Positions 35,401 to 50,200 of a stretch of 64,000 nt of DNA are shown piece by piece. This DNA comes from Paragorgia papillata (taxonomy: Eukaryota; Cnidaria; Anthozoa; Scleralcyonacea; Coralliidae). Below the pieces are notes generated by a model that was given only the letters and a program-made list of their open reading frames with translations, had not been told where the DNA came from and made no database searches. Made by a program: the position numbers and the translations under genes. The stretch spans positions 850,501-914,500 of the forward strand of contig JAWNZC010000088.1 of assembly GCA_035771165.1 (NCBI GenBank). The letters run 5' to 3'. The stretch's first letter is position 1. The number at the start of each line of letters is the position of its first letter.

Positions 35401-38013
35401 TGCGGTCTTCGCAACAGCGAAAGCTCGTTCATTGAAATGTTGAAATAATTCGCTTATAATTCTGCCGTGTAATTTTAGTTCCACCGTTTGCTTTTTATCC
35501 GTTATTTATTATTTTGGGAGTGCGTAATTTCAATTCATTGATATTGAATATTTTCAGACAATCGTGGAATAATTACATTGGGACACAGCGTATGGCAAGT
35601 GACTTATGTGCGCACGCGATTTAACCTTAAAATGTGCCCTCCCTTTCCCCCTCCGATCAACGTTGCGACAGAATTTTTGTTTTCTAGGCCTCAGAAGTAT
35701 CCCCTGGAAATCAACATTGATTGGTGGGGAGTGGGGAGGGGTAAAGCAACGTTATTTATCCCACGATAGTGAAATAAGCGAGAAGGAAGCTAATTGATGC
35801 TTTAGTGTCCCAATGAATTATTCTCAGATTGTCTGAAATAAGCGCAAGTCATAAATATTAATACCAGGGTCACAGTTTTATTGATTACACACTCAATGAA
35901 GGTCAGGGTTACTATGAACGACTATGGGATGACTATTAGTATCAGTGAAATAATTTTCCGATTGTTTCCGATTCGTATCGGTTGACCGGCACAGTACTCC
36001 ACTACAGTACTCCACTAAAATAGGTCTATATTCGAAAGAACTGAGTGTTCTTTAGACAGTTTTTTTTGTTGAGGTGATAGATATTTACTTAATCTTCACT
36101 GTAAGCGCTGAATTATTGCTGTCCAGACCCTTTTACTCAGATAAATAACAGTACTCCACCAAATTCGTGGTAATAAGTTAAAAGATAATCTAATTATCAT
36201 ATTATTTATGCCGTAGATGGAGTACTGTTAAAAATACGGTTTAAGTTAGGTATTTTGCTACCTCAATGTTACCAGCATATAGAACTTTATCTGTATCATA
36301 AGCGTGATAGAGACAGTTGTTATTTAGAACGTGTTTATGCGGGAAATACGCAGTAAAGGCATGGAGTACTGTGCAGGAGCCATTATAATAGCACAGCTAA
36401 TTATAAATGCAGTCTTTACGCTTATTTTGTTAGGTTGTCATTTAATACGCGGGCCAAATAAAACGCAAGTTTCTACTGTTTTGTGCTTATTTAGAACAAC
36501 TGAAGTGGACACGGATAGTAAAAGTAAACCACTGACAACCTATGAGTGTGGGTTTAGTATTTTGTTTGACTCCCTTTCATCAGACAGTCAATTCGGTTAG
36601 GTAGACGTGCGATCGTTTGATCAATTGTTGCGGTCTTCGCAACAGCGAAAGCTCGTTCATTGAAATGTTGAAATAATTCGTTAATAATTCTGCCGTGTAA
36701 TTTTAGTTCCACCGTTTGCTTTTTATCCGTTATTTATTATTTTGGCAGTGCGTAATTTCCATTCATTGATATTGAATATTTTCAGACAATCGTGGAATAA
36801 TTACATTGGGACACAGCGTATGTCAAGTGACTTTTGTGCGCACGCGATTTAACCTTAAAATGTGCCCTCCCCTTCCCCCTCCGATCAACGTTGCGACAGA
36901 ATTTTTGTTTTCTAGGCCTCAGAAGTATCCCCTGGAAATCAACATTGATTGGTGGGGGGTGGGGAGGGGTAAAGCAACGTTATTTATCCCACGATAGTGA
37001 AATAAGCGAGAAGGAAGCTAATTGATGCTTTAGTGTCCCAATGAATTATTCTCAGATTGTCTGAAATAGGCGCAAGTCATAAATATTAATACCAGGGTCA
37101 CAGTTTTATTGATTACACACTCAATGAAGGTCAGGGTTACTATTAACGACTATGGGATGACTATTAGTATCAGTGAAATAATTTTCCGATTGTTTCCGAT
37201 TCGTATCGGTTGACCGGCACAGTACTCCACTACAGTACTCCACTAAAATAGGTCTATATTCGAAAGAACTGAGTGTTCTTTAGACAGTTTTTTTTGTTGA
37301 AGTGATAGATATTTACTTAATCTTCACTGTAAGCGCTGAATTATTGCTGTCCAGACCCTTTTACTCAGATAAATAACAGTACTCCACCAAATTCGTGGTA
37401 ATAAGTTAAAAGATAATCTAATTATAATATTATTTATGCCGTAGATGGAGTACTGTTAAAAATACGGTTTAAGTTAGGTATTTTGCTACCTCAATGTTAC
37501 CAGCATATAGAACTTTATCTGTATCATAAGCGTGATAGAGACAGTTGTTATTTAGAACGTGTTTATGCGGGAAATACGCAGTAAAGGCATGGAGTACTGT
37601 GCAGGAGCCATTATAATAGCACAGCTAATTATAAATGCAGTCTTTACGCTTATTTTGTTAGGTTGTCATTTAATACGCGGGCCAAATAAAACGCAAGTTT
37701 CTACTGTTTTGTGCTTATTTAGAACAACTGAAGTGGACACGGATAGTAAAAGTAAACCACTGACAACCTATGAGTGTGGGTTTAGTATTTGTTTGACTCC
37801 CTTTCATCACACAGTCAATTCGGTTAGGTAGACGTGCGATCGTTTGATCAATTGTTGCGGTCTTCGCAACAGCGAAAGCTCGTTCATTGAAATGTTGAAA
37901 TAATTCGTTTATAATTCTGCCGTGTAATTTTAGTTCCACCGTTTGTTTTTTATCCGTTATTTGTTATTTTGGCAGTGCGTAATTTCAATTCATTGATATT
38001 GAATATTTTCAGA

Positions 38014-41000
38014 CAATCGTGGAATAATTACATTGGGACACAGCGTATGTCAAGTGACTTATGTGCGCACGCGATTTAACCTTAAAATGTGCCCTCCCCT
38101 TCCCCCTCCGATCAACGTTGCGACAGAATTTTTGTTTTCTAGGCCTCAGAAGTATCCCCTGGAAATCAACATTGATTGGTGGGGGGTGGGGAGGGGTTAG
38201 AGCAACGTTATTTATCCCACGATAGTGAAATAAGCGAGAAGGAAGCTAATTGATGCTTTAGTGTCCCAATGAATTATTCTCAGATTGTCTGAAATAAGCG
38301 CAAGTCATAAATATTAATACCAGGGTCACAGTTTTATTGATTACACACTCAATGAAGGTCAGGGTTACTATTAACGACTATGGGATGACTATTAGTATCA
38401 GTGAAATAATTTTCCGATTGTTTCCGATTCGTATCGGTTGACCGGCACAGTACTCCACTACAGTACTCCACTAAAATAGGTCTATATTCGAAAGAACTGA
38501 GTGTTCTTTAGACAGTTTTTTTGTTGAAGTGATAGATATTTACTTAATCTTCACTGTAAGCGCTGAATTATTGCTGTCCAGACCCTTTTACTCAGATAAA
38601 TAACAGTACTCCACCAAATTCGTGGTAATAAGTTAAAAGATAATCTAATTATAATATTATTTATGCCGTAGATGGAGTACTGTTAAAAATACGGTTTAAG
38701 TTAGGTATTTTGCTACCTCAATGTTACCAGCATATAGAACTTTATCTGTATCATAAGCGTGATAGAGACAGTTGTTATTTAGAACGTGTTTATGCGGGAA
38801 ATACGCAGTAAAGGCATGGAGTACTGTGCAGGAGCCATTATAATAGCACAGCTAATTATAAATGCAGTCTTTACGCTTATTTTGTTAGGTTGTCATTTAA
38901 TACGCGGGCCAAATAAAACGCAAGTTTCTACTGTTTTGTGCTTATTTAGAACAACTGAAGTGGACACGGATAGTAAAAGTAAACCACTGACAACCTATGA
39001 GTGTGGGTTTAGTATTTGTTTGACTCCCTTTCATCACACAGTCAATTCGGTTAGGTAGACGTGCGATCGTTTGATCAATTGTTGCGGTCTTCGCAACAGC
39101 GAAAGCTCGTTCATTGAAATGTTGAAATAATTCGTTTATAATTCTGCCGTGTAATTTTAGTTCCACCGTTTGTTTTTTATCCGTTATTTGTTATTTTGGC
39201 AGTGCGTAATTTCAATTCATTGATATTGAATATTTTCAGACAATCGTGGAATAATTACATTGGGACACAGCGTATGTCAAGTGACTTATGTGCGCACGCG
39301 ATTTAACCTTAAAATGTGCCCTCCCCTTCCCCCTCCGATCAACGTTGCGACAGAATTTTTGTTTTCTAGGCCTCAGAAGTATCCCCTGGAAATCAACATT
39401 GATTGGTGGGGGGTGGGGAGGGGTAGAGCAACGTTATTTATCCCACGATAGTGAAATAAGCGAGAAGGAAGCTAATTGATGCTTTAGTGTCCCAATGAAT
39501 TATTCTCAGATTGTCTGAAATAAGCGCAAGTCATAAATATTAATACCAGGGTCACAGTTTTATTGATTACACACTCAATGAAGGTCAGGGTTACTATTAA
39601 CGACTATGGGATGACTATTAGTATCAGTGAAATAATTTTCCGATTGTTTCCGATTCGTATCGGTTGACCGGCACAGTACTCCACTACAGTACTCCACTAA
39701 AATAGGTCTATATTCGAAAGAACTGAGTGTTCTTTAGACAGTTTTTTTGTTGAAGTGATAGATATTTACTTAATCTTCACTGTAAGCGCTGAATTATTGC
39801 TGTCCAGACCCTTTTACTCAGATAAATAACAGTACTCCACCAAATTCGTGGTAATAAGTTAAAAGATAATCTAATTATAATATTATTTATGCCGTAGATG
39901 GAGTACTGTTAAAAATACGGTTTAAGTTAGGTATTTTGCTACCTCAATGTTACCAGCATATAGAACTTTATCTGTATCATAAGCGTGATAGAGACAGTTG
40001 TTATTTAGAACGTGTTTATGCGGGAAATACGCAGTAAAGGCATGGAGTACTGTGCAGGAGCCATTATAATAGCACAGCTAATTATAAATGCAGTCTTTAC
40101 GCTTATTTTGTTAGGTTGTCATTTAATACGCGGGCCAAATAAAACGCAAGTTTCTACTGTTTTGTGCTTATTTAGAACAACTGAAGTGAACACGGATAGT
40201 AAAAGTAAACCACTGACAACCTATGAGTGTGGGTTTAGTATTTTGTTTGACTCCCTTTCATCACACAGTCAATTCGGTTAGGTAGACGTGCGATCGTTTG
40301 ATCAATTGTTGCGGTCTTCGCAACAGCGAAAGCTCGTTCATTGAAATGTTGAAATAATTCGTTTATAATTCTGCCGTGTAATTTTAGTTCCACCGTTTGT
40401 TTTTTATCCGTTATTTGTTATTTTGGCAGTGCGTAATTTCAATTCATTGATATTGAATATTTTCAGACAATCGTGGAATAATTACATTGGGACACAGCGT
40501 ATGTCAAGTGACTTATGTGCGCACGCGATTTAACCTTAAAATGTGCCCTCCCCTTCCCACTCCGATCAACGTTGCGACAGAATTTTTGTTTTCTAGGCCT
40601 CAGAAGTATCCCCTGGAAATCAACATTGATTGGTGGGGGGTGGGGAGGGGTAAAGCAACGTTATTTATCCCACGATAGTGAAATAAGCGAGAAGGAAGCT
40701 AATTGATGCTTTAGTGTCCCAATGAATTATTCTCAGATTGTCTGAAATAAGCGCAAGTCATAAATATTAATACCAGGGTCACAGTTTTATTGATTACACA
40801 CTCAATGAAGGTCAGGGTTACTATTAACGACTATGGGATGACTATTAGTATCAGTGAAATAATTTTCCGATTGTTTCCGATTCGTATCGGTTGACCGGCA
40901 CAGTACTCCACTACAGTACTCCACTAAAATAGGTCTATATTCGAAAGAACTGAGTGTTCTTTAGACAGTTTTTTTTGTTGAAGTGATAGATATTTACTTA

Positions 41001-42653
41001 ATCTTCACTGTAAGCGCTGAATTATTGCTGTCCAGACCCTTTTACTCAGATAAATAACAGTACTCCACCAAATTCGTGGTAATAAGTTAAAAGATAATCT
41101 AATTATAATATTATTTATGCCGTAGATGGAGTACTGTTAAAAATACGGTTTAAGTTAGGTATTTTGCTACCTCAATGTTACCAGCATATAGAACTTTATC
41201 TGTATCATAAGCGTGATAGAGACAGTTGTTATTTAGAACGTGTTTATGCGGGAAATACGCAGTAAAGGCATGGAGTACTGTGCAGGAGCCATTATAATAG
41301 CACAGCTAATTATAAATGCAGTCTTTACGCTTATTTTGTTAGGTTGTCATTTAATACGCGGGCCAAATAAAACGCAAGTTTCTACTGTTTTGTGCTTATT
41401 TAGAACAACTGAAGTGGACACGGATAGTAAAAGTAAACCACTGACAACCTATGAGTGTGGGTTTAGTATTTTGTTTGACTCCCTTTCATCACACAGTCAA
41501 TTCGGTTAGGTAGACGTGCGATCGTTTGATCAATTGTTGCGGTCTTCGCAACAGCGAAAGCTCGTTCATTGAAATGTTGAAATAATTCGTTTATAATTCT
41601 GCCGTGTAATTTTAGTTCCACCGTTTGTTTTTTATCCGTTATTTGTTATTTTGGCAGTGCGTAATTTCAATTCATTGATATTGAATATTTTCAGACTGTC
41701 TGAAATAAGCGCAAGTCATAAGTATTAATACCAGGGTCACAGTTTTATTGATTACACACTCAATGAAGGTCAGGGTTACTATTAACGACTATGGGATGAC
41801 TATTAGTATCAGTGAAATAATTTTCCGATTGCTTCCGATTCGTATCGGTTGACCGGCACAGTACTCCACTACAGTACTCCACTAAAATAGGTCTATATTC
41901 GAAAGAACTGAGTGTTCTTTAGACAGTTTTTTTTGTTGAAGTGATAGATATTTACTTAATCTTCACTGTAAGCGCTGAATTATTGCTGTCCAGACCCTTT
42001 TACTCAGATAAATAACAGTACTCCACCAAATTCGTGGTAATAAGTTAAAAGATAATCTAATTATAATATTATTTATGCCGTAGATGGAGTACTGTTAAAA
42101 ATACGGTTTAAGTTAGGTATTTTGCTACCTCAATGTTACCAGCATATAGAACTTTATCTGTATCATAAGCGTGATAGAGACAGTTGTTATTTAGAACGTG
42201 TTTATGCGGGAAATACGCAGTAAAGGCATGGAGTACTGTGCAGGAGCCATTATAATAGCACAGCTAATTATAAATGCAGTCTTTACGCTTATTTTGTTAG
42301 GTTGTCATTTAATACGCGGGCCAAATAAAACGCAAGTTTCTACTGTTTTGTGCTTATTTAGAACAACTGAAGTGGACACGGATAGTAAAAGTAAACCACT
42401 GACAACCTATGAGTGTGGGTTTAGTATTTTGTTTGACTCCCTTTCATCACACAGTCAATTCGGTTAGGTAGACGTGCGATCGTTTGATCAATTGTTGCGG
42501 TCTTCGCAACAGCGAAAGCTCGTTCATTGAAATGTTGAAATAATTCGTTTATAATTCTGCCGTGTAATTTTAGTTCCACCGTTTGTTTTTTATCCGTTAT
42601 TTGTTATTTTGGCAGTGCGTAATTTCAATTCATTGATATTGAATATTTTCAGA
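38014..42653. repeat. 4,640-bp higher-order repeat, copy 1
   Basis: Four units in fixed order: a unit with GGGGT(T)AGAGC plus the GTATTTGTTTG one-T deletion; a unit with GGGGTAGAGC; a unit with CCTTCCCACTCC; and a MITE-less unit with CATAAGTATTAA and GATTGCTTCCG. Copy 1 has an extra T in its first GGGGTTAGAGC and a private GTGAACACGG change near 40190, so it is slightly more diverged than copies 2 and 3. Confidence 0.9.
41696..41698. other. MITE-less junction 1 (CTG between CAGA and TCTG)
   Basis: Where a MITE normally sits between TTTTCAGA and TCTGAAAT, only CTG remains. This looks like an excision scar retaining about three terminal bases, as Tc1/mariner-type excision commonly leaves. An ancestral empty site is the alternative. 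Confidence 0.7.
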
Positions 42654-45600
42654 CAATCGTGGAATAATTACATTGGGACACAGCGTATGTCAAGTGACTT
42701 ATGTGCGCACGCGATTTAACCTTAAAATGTGCCCTCCCCTTCCCCCTCCGATCAACGTTGCGACAGAATTTTTGTTTTCTAGGCCTCAGAAGTATCCCCT
42801 GGAAATCAACATTGATTGGTGGGGGGTGGGGAGGGGTAGAGCAACGTTATTTATCCCACGATAGTGAAATAAGCGAGAAGGAAGCTAATTGATGCTTTAG
42901 TGTCCCAATGAATTATTCTCAGATTGTCTGAAATAAGCGCAAGTCATAAATATTAATACCAGGGTCACAGTTTTATTGATTACACACTCAATGAAGGTCA
43001 GGGTTACTATTAACGACTATGGGATGACTATTAGTATCAGTGAAATAATTTTCCGATTGTTTCCGATTCGTATCGGTTGACCGGCACAGTACTCCACTAC
43101 AGTACTCCACTAAAATAGGTCTATATTCGAAAGAACTGAGTGTTCTTTAGACAGTTTTTTTTGTTGAAGTGATAGATATTTACTTAATCTTCACTGTAAG
43201 CGCTGAATTATTGCTGTCCAGACCCTTTTACTCAGATAAATAACAGTACTCCACCAAATTCGTGGTAATAAGTTAAAAGATAATCTAATTATAATATTAT
43301 TTATGCCGTAGATGGAGTACTGTTAAAAATACGGTTTAAGTTAGGTATTTTGCTACCTCAATGTTACCAGCATATAGAACTTTATCTGTATCATAAGCGT
43401 GATAGAGACAGTTGTTATTTAGAACGTGTTTATGCGGGAAATACGCAGTAAAGGCATGGAGTACTGTGCAGGAGCCATTATAATAGCACAGCTAATTATA
43501 AATGCAGTCTTTACGCTTATTTTGTTAGGTTGTCATTTAATACGCGGGCCAAATAAAACGCAAGTTTCTACTGTTTTGTGCTTATTTAGAACAACTGAAG
43601 TGGACACGGATAGTAAAAGTAAACCACTGACAACCTATGAGTGTGGGTTTAGTATTTGTTTGACTCCCTTTCATCACACAGTCAATTCGGTTAGGTAGAC
43701 GTGCGATCGTTTGATCAATTGTTGCGGTCTTCGCAACAGCGAAAGCTCGTTCATTGAAATGTTGAAATAATTCGTTTATAATTCTGCCGTGTAATTTTAG
43801 TTCCACCGTTTGTTTTTTATCCGTTATTTGTTATTTTGGCAGTGCGTAATTTCAATTCATTGATATTGAATATTTTCAGACAATCGTGGAATAATTACAT
43901 TGGGACACAGCGTATGTCAAGTGACTTATGTGCGCACGCGATTTAACCTTAAAATGTGCCCTCCCCTTCCCCCTCCGATCAACGTTGCGACAGAATTTTT
44001 GTTTTCTAGGCCTCAGAAGTATCCCCTGGAAATCAACATTGATTGGTGGGGGGTGGGGAGGGGTAGAGCAACGTTATTTATCCCACGATAGTGAAATAAG
44101 CGAGAAGGAAGCTAATTGATGCTTTAGTGTCCCAATGAATTATTCTCAGATTGTCTGAAATAAGCGCAAGTCATAAATATTAATACCAGGGTCACAGTTT
44201 TATTGATTACACACTCAATGAAGGTCAGGGTTACTATTAACGACTATGGGATGACTATTAGTATCAGTGAAATAATTTTCCGATTGTTTCCGATTCGTAT
44301 CGGTTGACCGGCACAGTACTCCACTACAGTACTCCACTAAAATAGGTCTATATTCGAAAGAACTGAGTGTTCTTTAGACAGTTTTTTTGTTGAAGTGATA
44401 GATATTTACTTAATCTTCACTGTAAGCGCTGAATTATTGCTGTCCAGACCCTTTTACTCAGATAAATAACAGTACTCCACCAAATTCGTGGTAATAAGTT
44501 AAAAGATAATCTAATTATAATATTATTTATGCCGTAGATGGAGTACTGTTAAAAATACGGTTTAAGTTAGGTATTTTGCTACCTCAATGTTACCAGCATA
44601 TAGAACTTTATCTGTATCATAAGCGTGATAGAGACAGTTGTTATTTAGAACGTGTTTATGCGGGAAATACGCAGTAAAGGCATGGAGTACTGTGCAGGAG
44701 CCATTATAATAGCACAGCTAATTATAAATGCAGTCTTTACGCTTATTTTGTTAGGTTGTCATTTAATACGCGGGCCAAATAAAACGCAAGTTTCTACTGT
44801 TTTGTGCTTATTTAGAACAACTGAAGTGGACACGGATAGTAAAAGTAAACCACTGACAACCTATGAGTGTGGGTTTAGTATTTTGTTTGACTCCCTTTCA
44901 TCACACAGTCAATTCGGTTAGGTAGACGTGCGATCGTTTGATCAATTGTTGCGGTCTTCGCAACAGCGAAAGCTCGTTCATTGAAATGTTGAAATAATTC
45001 GTTTATAATTCTGCCGTGTAATTTTAGTTCCACCGTTTGTTTTTTATCCGTTATTTGTTATTTTGGCAGTGCGTAATTTCAATTCATTGATATTGAATAT
45101 TTTCAGACAATCGTGGAATAATTACATTGGGACACAGCGTATGTCAAGTGACTTATGTGCGCACGCGATTTAACCTTAAAATGTGCCCTCCCCTTCCCAC
45201 TCCGATCAACGTTGCGACAGAATTTTTGTTTTCTAGGCCTCAGAAGTATCCCCTGGAAATCAACATTGATTGGTGGGGGGTGGGGAGGGGTAAAGCAACG
45301 TTATTTATCCCACGATAGTGAAATAAGCGAGAAGGAAGCTAATTGATGCTTTAGTGTCCCAATGAATTATTCTCAGATTGTCTGAAATAAGCGCAAGTCA
45401 TAAATATTAATACCAGGGTCACAGTTTTATTGATTACACACTCAATGAAGGTCAGGGTTACTATTAACGACTATGGGATGACTATTAGTATCAGTGAAAT
45501 AATTTTCCGATTGTTTCCGATTCGTATCGGTTGACCGGCACAGTACTCCACTACAGTACTCCACTAAAATAGGTCTATATTCGAAAGAACTGAGTGTTCT

Positions 45601-47293
45601 TTAGACAGTTTTTTTTGTTGAAGTGATAGATATTTACTTAATCTTCACTGTAAGCGCTGAATTATTGCTGTCCAGACCCTTTTACTCAGATAAATAACAG
45701 TACTCCACCAAATTCGTGGTAATAAGTTAAAAGATAATCTAATTATAATATTATTTATGCCGTAGATGGAGTACTGTTAAAAATACGGTTTAAGTTAGGT
45801 ATTTTGCTACCTCAATGTTACCAGCATATAGAACTTTATCTGTATCATAAGCGTGATAGAGACAGTTGTTATTTAGAACGTGTTTATGCGGGAAATACGC
45901 AGTAAAGGCATGGAGTACTGTGCAGGAGCCATTATAATAGCACAGCTAATTATAAATGCAGTCTTTACGCTTATTTTGTTAGGTTGTCATTTAATACGCG
46001 GGCCAAATAAAACGCAAGTTTCTACTGTTTTGTGCTTATTTAGAACAACTGAAGTGGACACGGATAGTAAAAGTAAACCACTGACAACCTATGAGTGTGG
46101 GTTTAGTATTTTGTTTGACTCCCTTTCATCACACAGTCAATTCGGTTAGGTAGACGTGCGATCGTTTGATCAATTGTTGCGGTCTTCGCAACAGCGAAAG
46201 CTCGTTCATTGAAATGTTGAAATAATTCGTTTATAATTCTGCCGTGTAATTTTAGTTCCACCGTTTGTTTTTTATCCGTTATTTGTTATTTTGGCAGTGC
46301 GTAATTTCAATTCATTGATATTGAATATTTTCAGACTGTCTGAAATAAGCGCAAGTCATAAGTATTAATACCAGGGTCACAGTTTTATTGATTACACACT
46401 CAATGAAGGTCAGGGTTACTATTAACGACTATGGGATGACTATTAGTATCAGTGAAATAATTTTCCGATTGCTTCCGATTCGTATCGGTTGACCGGCACA
46501 GTACTCCACTACAGTACTCCACTAAAATAGGTCTATATTCGAAAGAACTGAGTGTTCTTTAGACAGTTTTTTTTGTTGAAGTGATAGATATTTACTTAAT
46601 CTTCACTGTAAGCGCTGAATTATTGCTGTCCAGACCCTTTTACTCAGATAAATAACAGTACTCCACCAAATTCGTGGTAATAAGTTAAAAGATAATCTAA
46701 TTATAATATTATTTATGCCGTAGATGGAGTACTGTTAAAAATACGGTTTAAGTTAGGTATTTTGCTACCTCAATGTTACCAGCATATAGAACTTTATCTG
46801 TATCATAAGCGTGATAGAGACAGTTGTTATTTAGAACGTGTTTATGCGGGAAATACGCAGTAAAGGCATGGAGTACTGTGCAGGAGCCATTATAATAGCA
46901 CAGCTAATTATAAATGCAGTCTTTACGCTTATTTTGTTAGGTTGTCATTTAATACGCGGGCCAAATAAAACGCAAGTTTCTACTGTTTTGTGCTTATTTA
47001 GAACAACTGAAGTGGACACGGATAGTAAAAGTAAACCACTGACAACCTATGAGTGTGGGTTTAGTATTTTGTTTGACTCCCTTTCATCACACAGTCAATT
47101 CGGTTAGGTAGACGTGCGATCGTTTGATCAATTGTTGCGGTCTTCGCAACAGCGAAAGCTCGTTCATTGAAATGTTGAAATAATTCGTTTATAATTCTGC
47201 CGTGTAATTTTAGTTCCACCGTTTGTTTTTTATCCGTTATTTGTTATTTTGGCAGTGCGTAATTTCAATTCATTGATATTGAATATTTTCAGA
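42654..47293. repeat. 4,640-bp higher-order repeat, copy 2
   Basis: The same four-unit order as copy 1, with the same diagnostic variants at exactly +4,640. Near identity to copy 3 by eye indicates recent amplification. Confidence 0.9.
46336..46338. other. MITE-less junction 2
   Basis: Same three-base junction as at 41696, exactly 4,640 bp downstream, inherited through higher-order repeat amplification. Confidence 0.7.
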
Positions 47294-50200
47294 CAATCGT
47301 GGAATAATTACATTGGGACACAGCGTATGTCAAGTGACTTATGTGCGCACGCGATTTAACCTTAAAATGTGCCCTCCCCTTCCCCCTCCGATCAACGTTG
47401 CGACAGAATTTTTGTTTTCTAGGCCTCAGAAGTATCCCCTGGAAATCAACATTGATTGGTGGGGGGTGGGGAGGGGTAGAGCAACGTTATTTATCCCACG
47501 ATAGTGAAATAAGCGAGAAGGAAGCTAATTGATGCTTTAGTGTCCCAATGAATTATTCTCAGATTGTCTGAAATAAGCGCAAGTCATAAATATTAATACC
47601 AGGGTCACAGTTTTATTGATTACACACTCAATGAAGGTCAGGGTTACTATTAACGACTATGGGATGACTATTAGTATCAGTGAAATAATTTTCCGATTGT
47701 TTCCGATTCGTATCGGTTGACCGGCACAGTACTCCACTACAGTACTCCACTAAAATAGGTCTATATTCGAAAGAACTGAGTGTTCTTTAGACAGTTTTTT
47801 TGTTGAAGTGATAGATATTTACTTAATCTTCACTGTAAGCGCTGAATTATTGCTGTCCAGACCCTTTTACTCAGATAAATAACAGTACTCCACCAAATTC
47901 GTGGTAATAAGTTAAAAGATAATCTAATTATAATATTATTTATGCCGTAGATGGAGTACTGTTAAAAATACGGTTTAAGTTAGGTATTTTGCTACCTCAA
48001 TGTTACCAGCATATAGAACTTTATCTGTATCATAAGCGTGATAGAGACAGTTGTTATTTAGAACGTGTTTATGCGGGAAATACGCAGTAAAGGCATGGAG
48101 TACTGTGCAGGAGCCATTATAATAGCACAGCTAATTATAAATGCAGTCTTTACGCTTATTTTGTTAGGTTGTCATTTAATACGCGGGCCAAATAAAACGC
48201 AAGTTTCTACTGTTTTGTGCTTATTTAGAACAACTGAAGTGGACACGGATAGTAAAAGTAAACCACTGACAACCTATGAGTGTGGGTTTAGTATTTGTTT
48301 GACTCCCTTTCATCACACAGTCAATTCGGTTAGGTAGACGTGCGATCGTTTGATCAATTGTTGCGGTCTTCGCAACAGCGAAAGCTCGTTCATTGAAATG
48401 TTGAAATAATTCGTTTATAATTCTGCCGTGTAATTTTAGTTCCACCGTTTGTTTTTTATCCGTTATTTGTTATTTTGGCAGTGCGTAATTTCAATTCATT
48501 GATATTGAATATTTTCAGACAATCGTGGAATAATTACATTGGGACACAGCGTATGTCAAGTGACTTATGTGCGCACGCGATTTAACCTTAAAATGTGCCC
48601 TCCCCTTCCCCCTCCGATCAACGTTGCGACAGAATTTTTGTTTTCTAGGCCTCAGAAGTATCCCCTGGAAATCAACATTGATTGGTGGGGGGTGGGGAGG
48701 GGTAGAGCAACGTTATTTATCCCACGATAGTGAAATAAGCGAGAAGGAAGCTAATTGATGCTTTAGTGTCCCAATGAATTATTCTCAGATTGTCTGAAAT
48801 AAGCGCAAGTCATAAATATTAATACCAGGGTCACAGTTTTATTGATTACACACTCAATGAAGGTCAGGGTTACTATTAACGACTATGGGATGACTATTAG
48901 TATCAGTGAAATAATTTTCCGATTGTTTCCGATTCGTATCGGTTGACCGGCACAGTACTCCACTACAGTACTCCACTAAAATAGGTCTATATTCGAAAGA
49001 ACTGAGTGTTCTTTAGACAGTTTTTTTGTTGAAGTGATAGATATTTACTTAATCTTCACTGTAAGCGCTGAATTATTGCTGTCCAGACCCTTTTACTCAG
49101 ATAAATAACAGTACTCCACCAAATTCGTGGTAATAAGTTAAAAGATAATCTAATTATAATATTATTTATGCCGTAGATGGAGTACTGTTAAAAATACGGT
49201 TTAAGTTAGGTATTTTGCTACCTCAATGTTACCAGCATATAGAACTTTATCTGTATCATAAGCGTGATAGAGACAGTTGTTATTTAGAACGTGTTTATGC
49301 GGGAAATACGCAGTAAAGGCATGGAGTACTGTGCAGGAGCCATTATAATAGCACAGCTAATTATAAATGCAGTCTTTACGCTTATTTTGTTAGGTTGTCA
49401 TTTAATACGCGGGCCAAATAAAACGCAAGTTTCTACTGTTTTGTGCTTATTTAGAACAACTGAAGTGGACACGGATAGTAAAAGTAAACCACTGACAACC
49501 TATGAGTGTGGGTTTAGTATTTTGTTTGACTCCCTTTCATCACACAGTCAATTCGGTTAGGTAGACGTGCGATCGTTTGATCAATTGTTGCGGTCTTCGC
49601 AACAGCGAAAGCTCGTTCATTGAAATGTTGAAATAATTCGTTTATAATTCTGCCGTGTAATTTTAGTTCCACCGTTTGTTTTTTATCCGTTATTTGTTAT
49701 TTTGGCAGTGCGTAATTTCAATTCATTGATATTGAATATTTTCAGACAATCGTGGAATAATTACATTGGGACACAGCGTATGTCAAGTGACTTATGTGCG
49801 CACGCGATTTAACCTTAAAATGTGCCCTCCCCTTCCCACTCCGATCAACGTTGCGACAGAATTTTTGTTTTCTAGGCCTCAGAAGTATCCCCTGGAAATC
49901 AACATTGATTGGTGGGGGGTGGGGAGGGGTAAAGCAACGTTATTTATCCCACGATAGTGAAATAAGCGAGAAGGAAGCTAATTGATGCTTTAGTGTCCCA
50001 ATGAATTATTCTCAGATTGTCTGAAATAAGCGCAAGTCATAAATATTAATACCAGGGTCACAGTTTTATTGATTACACACTCAATGAAGGTCAGGGTTAC
50101 TATTAACGACTATGGGATGACTATTAGTATCAGTGAAATAATTTTCCGATTGTTTCCGATTCGTATCGGTTGACCGGCACAGTACTCCACTACAGTACTC

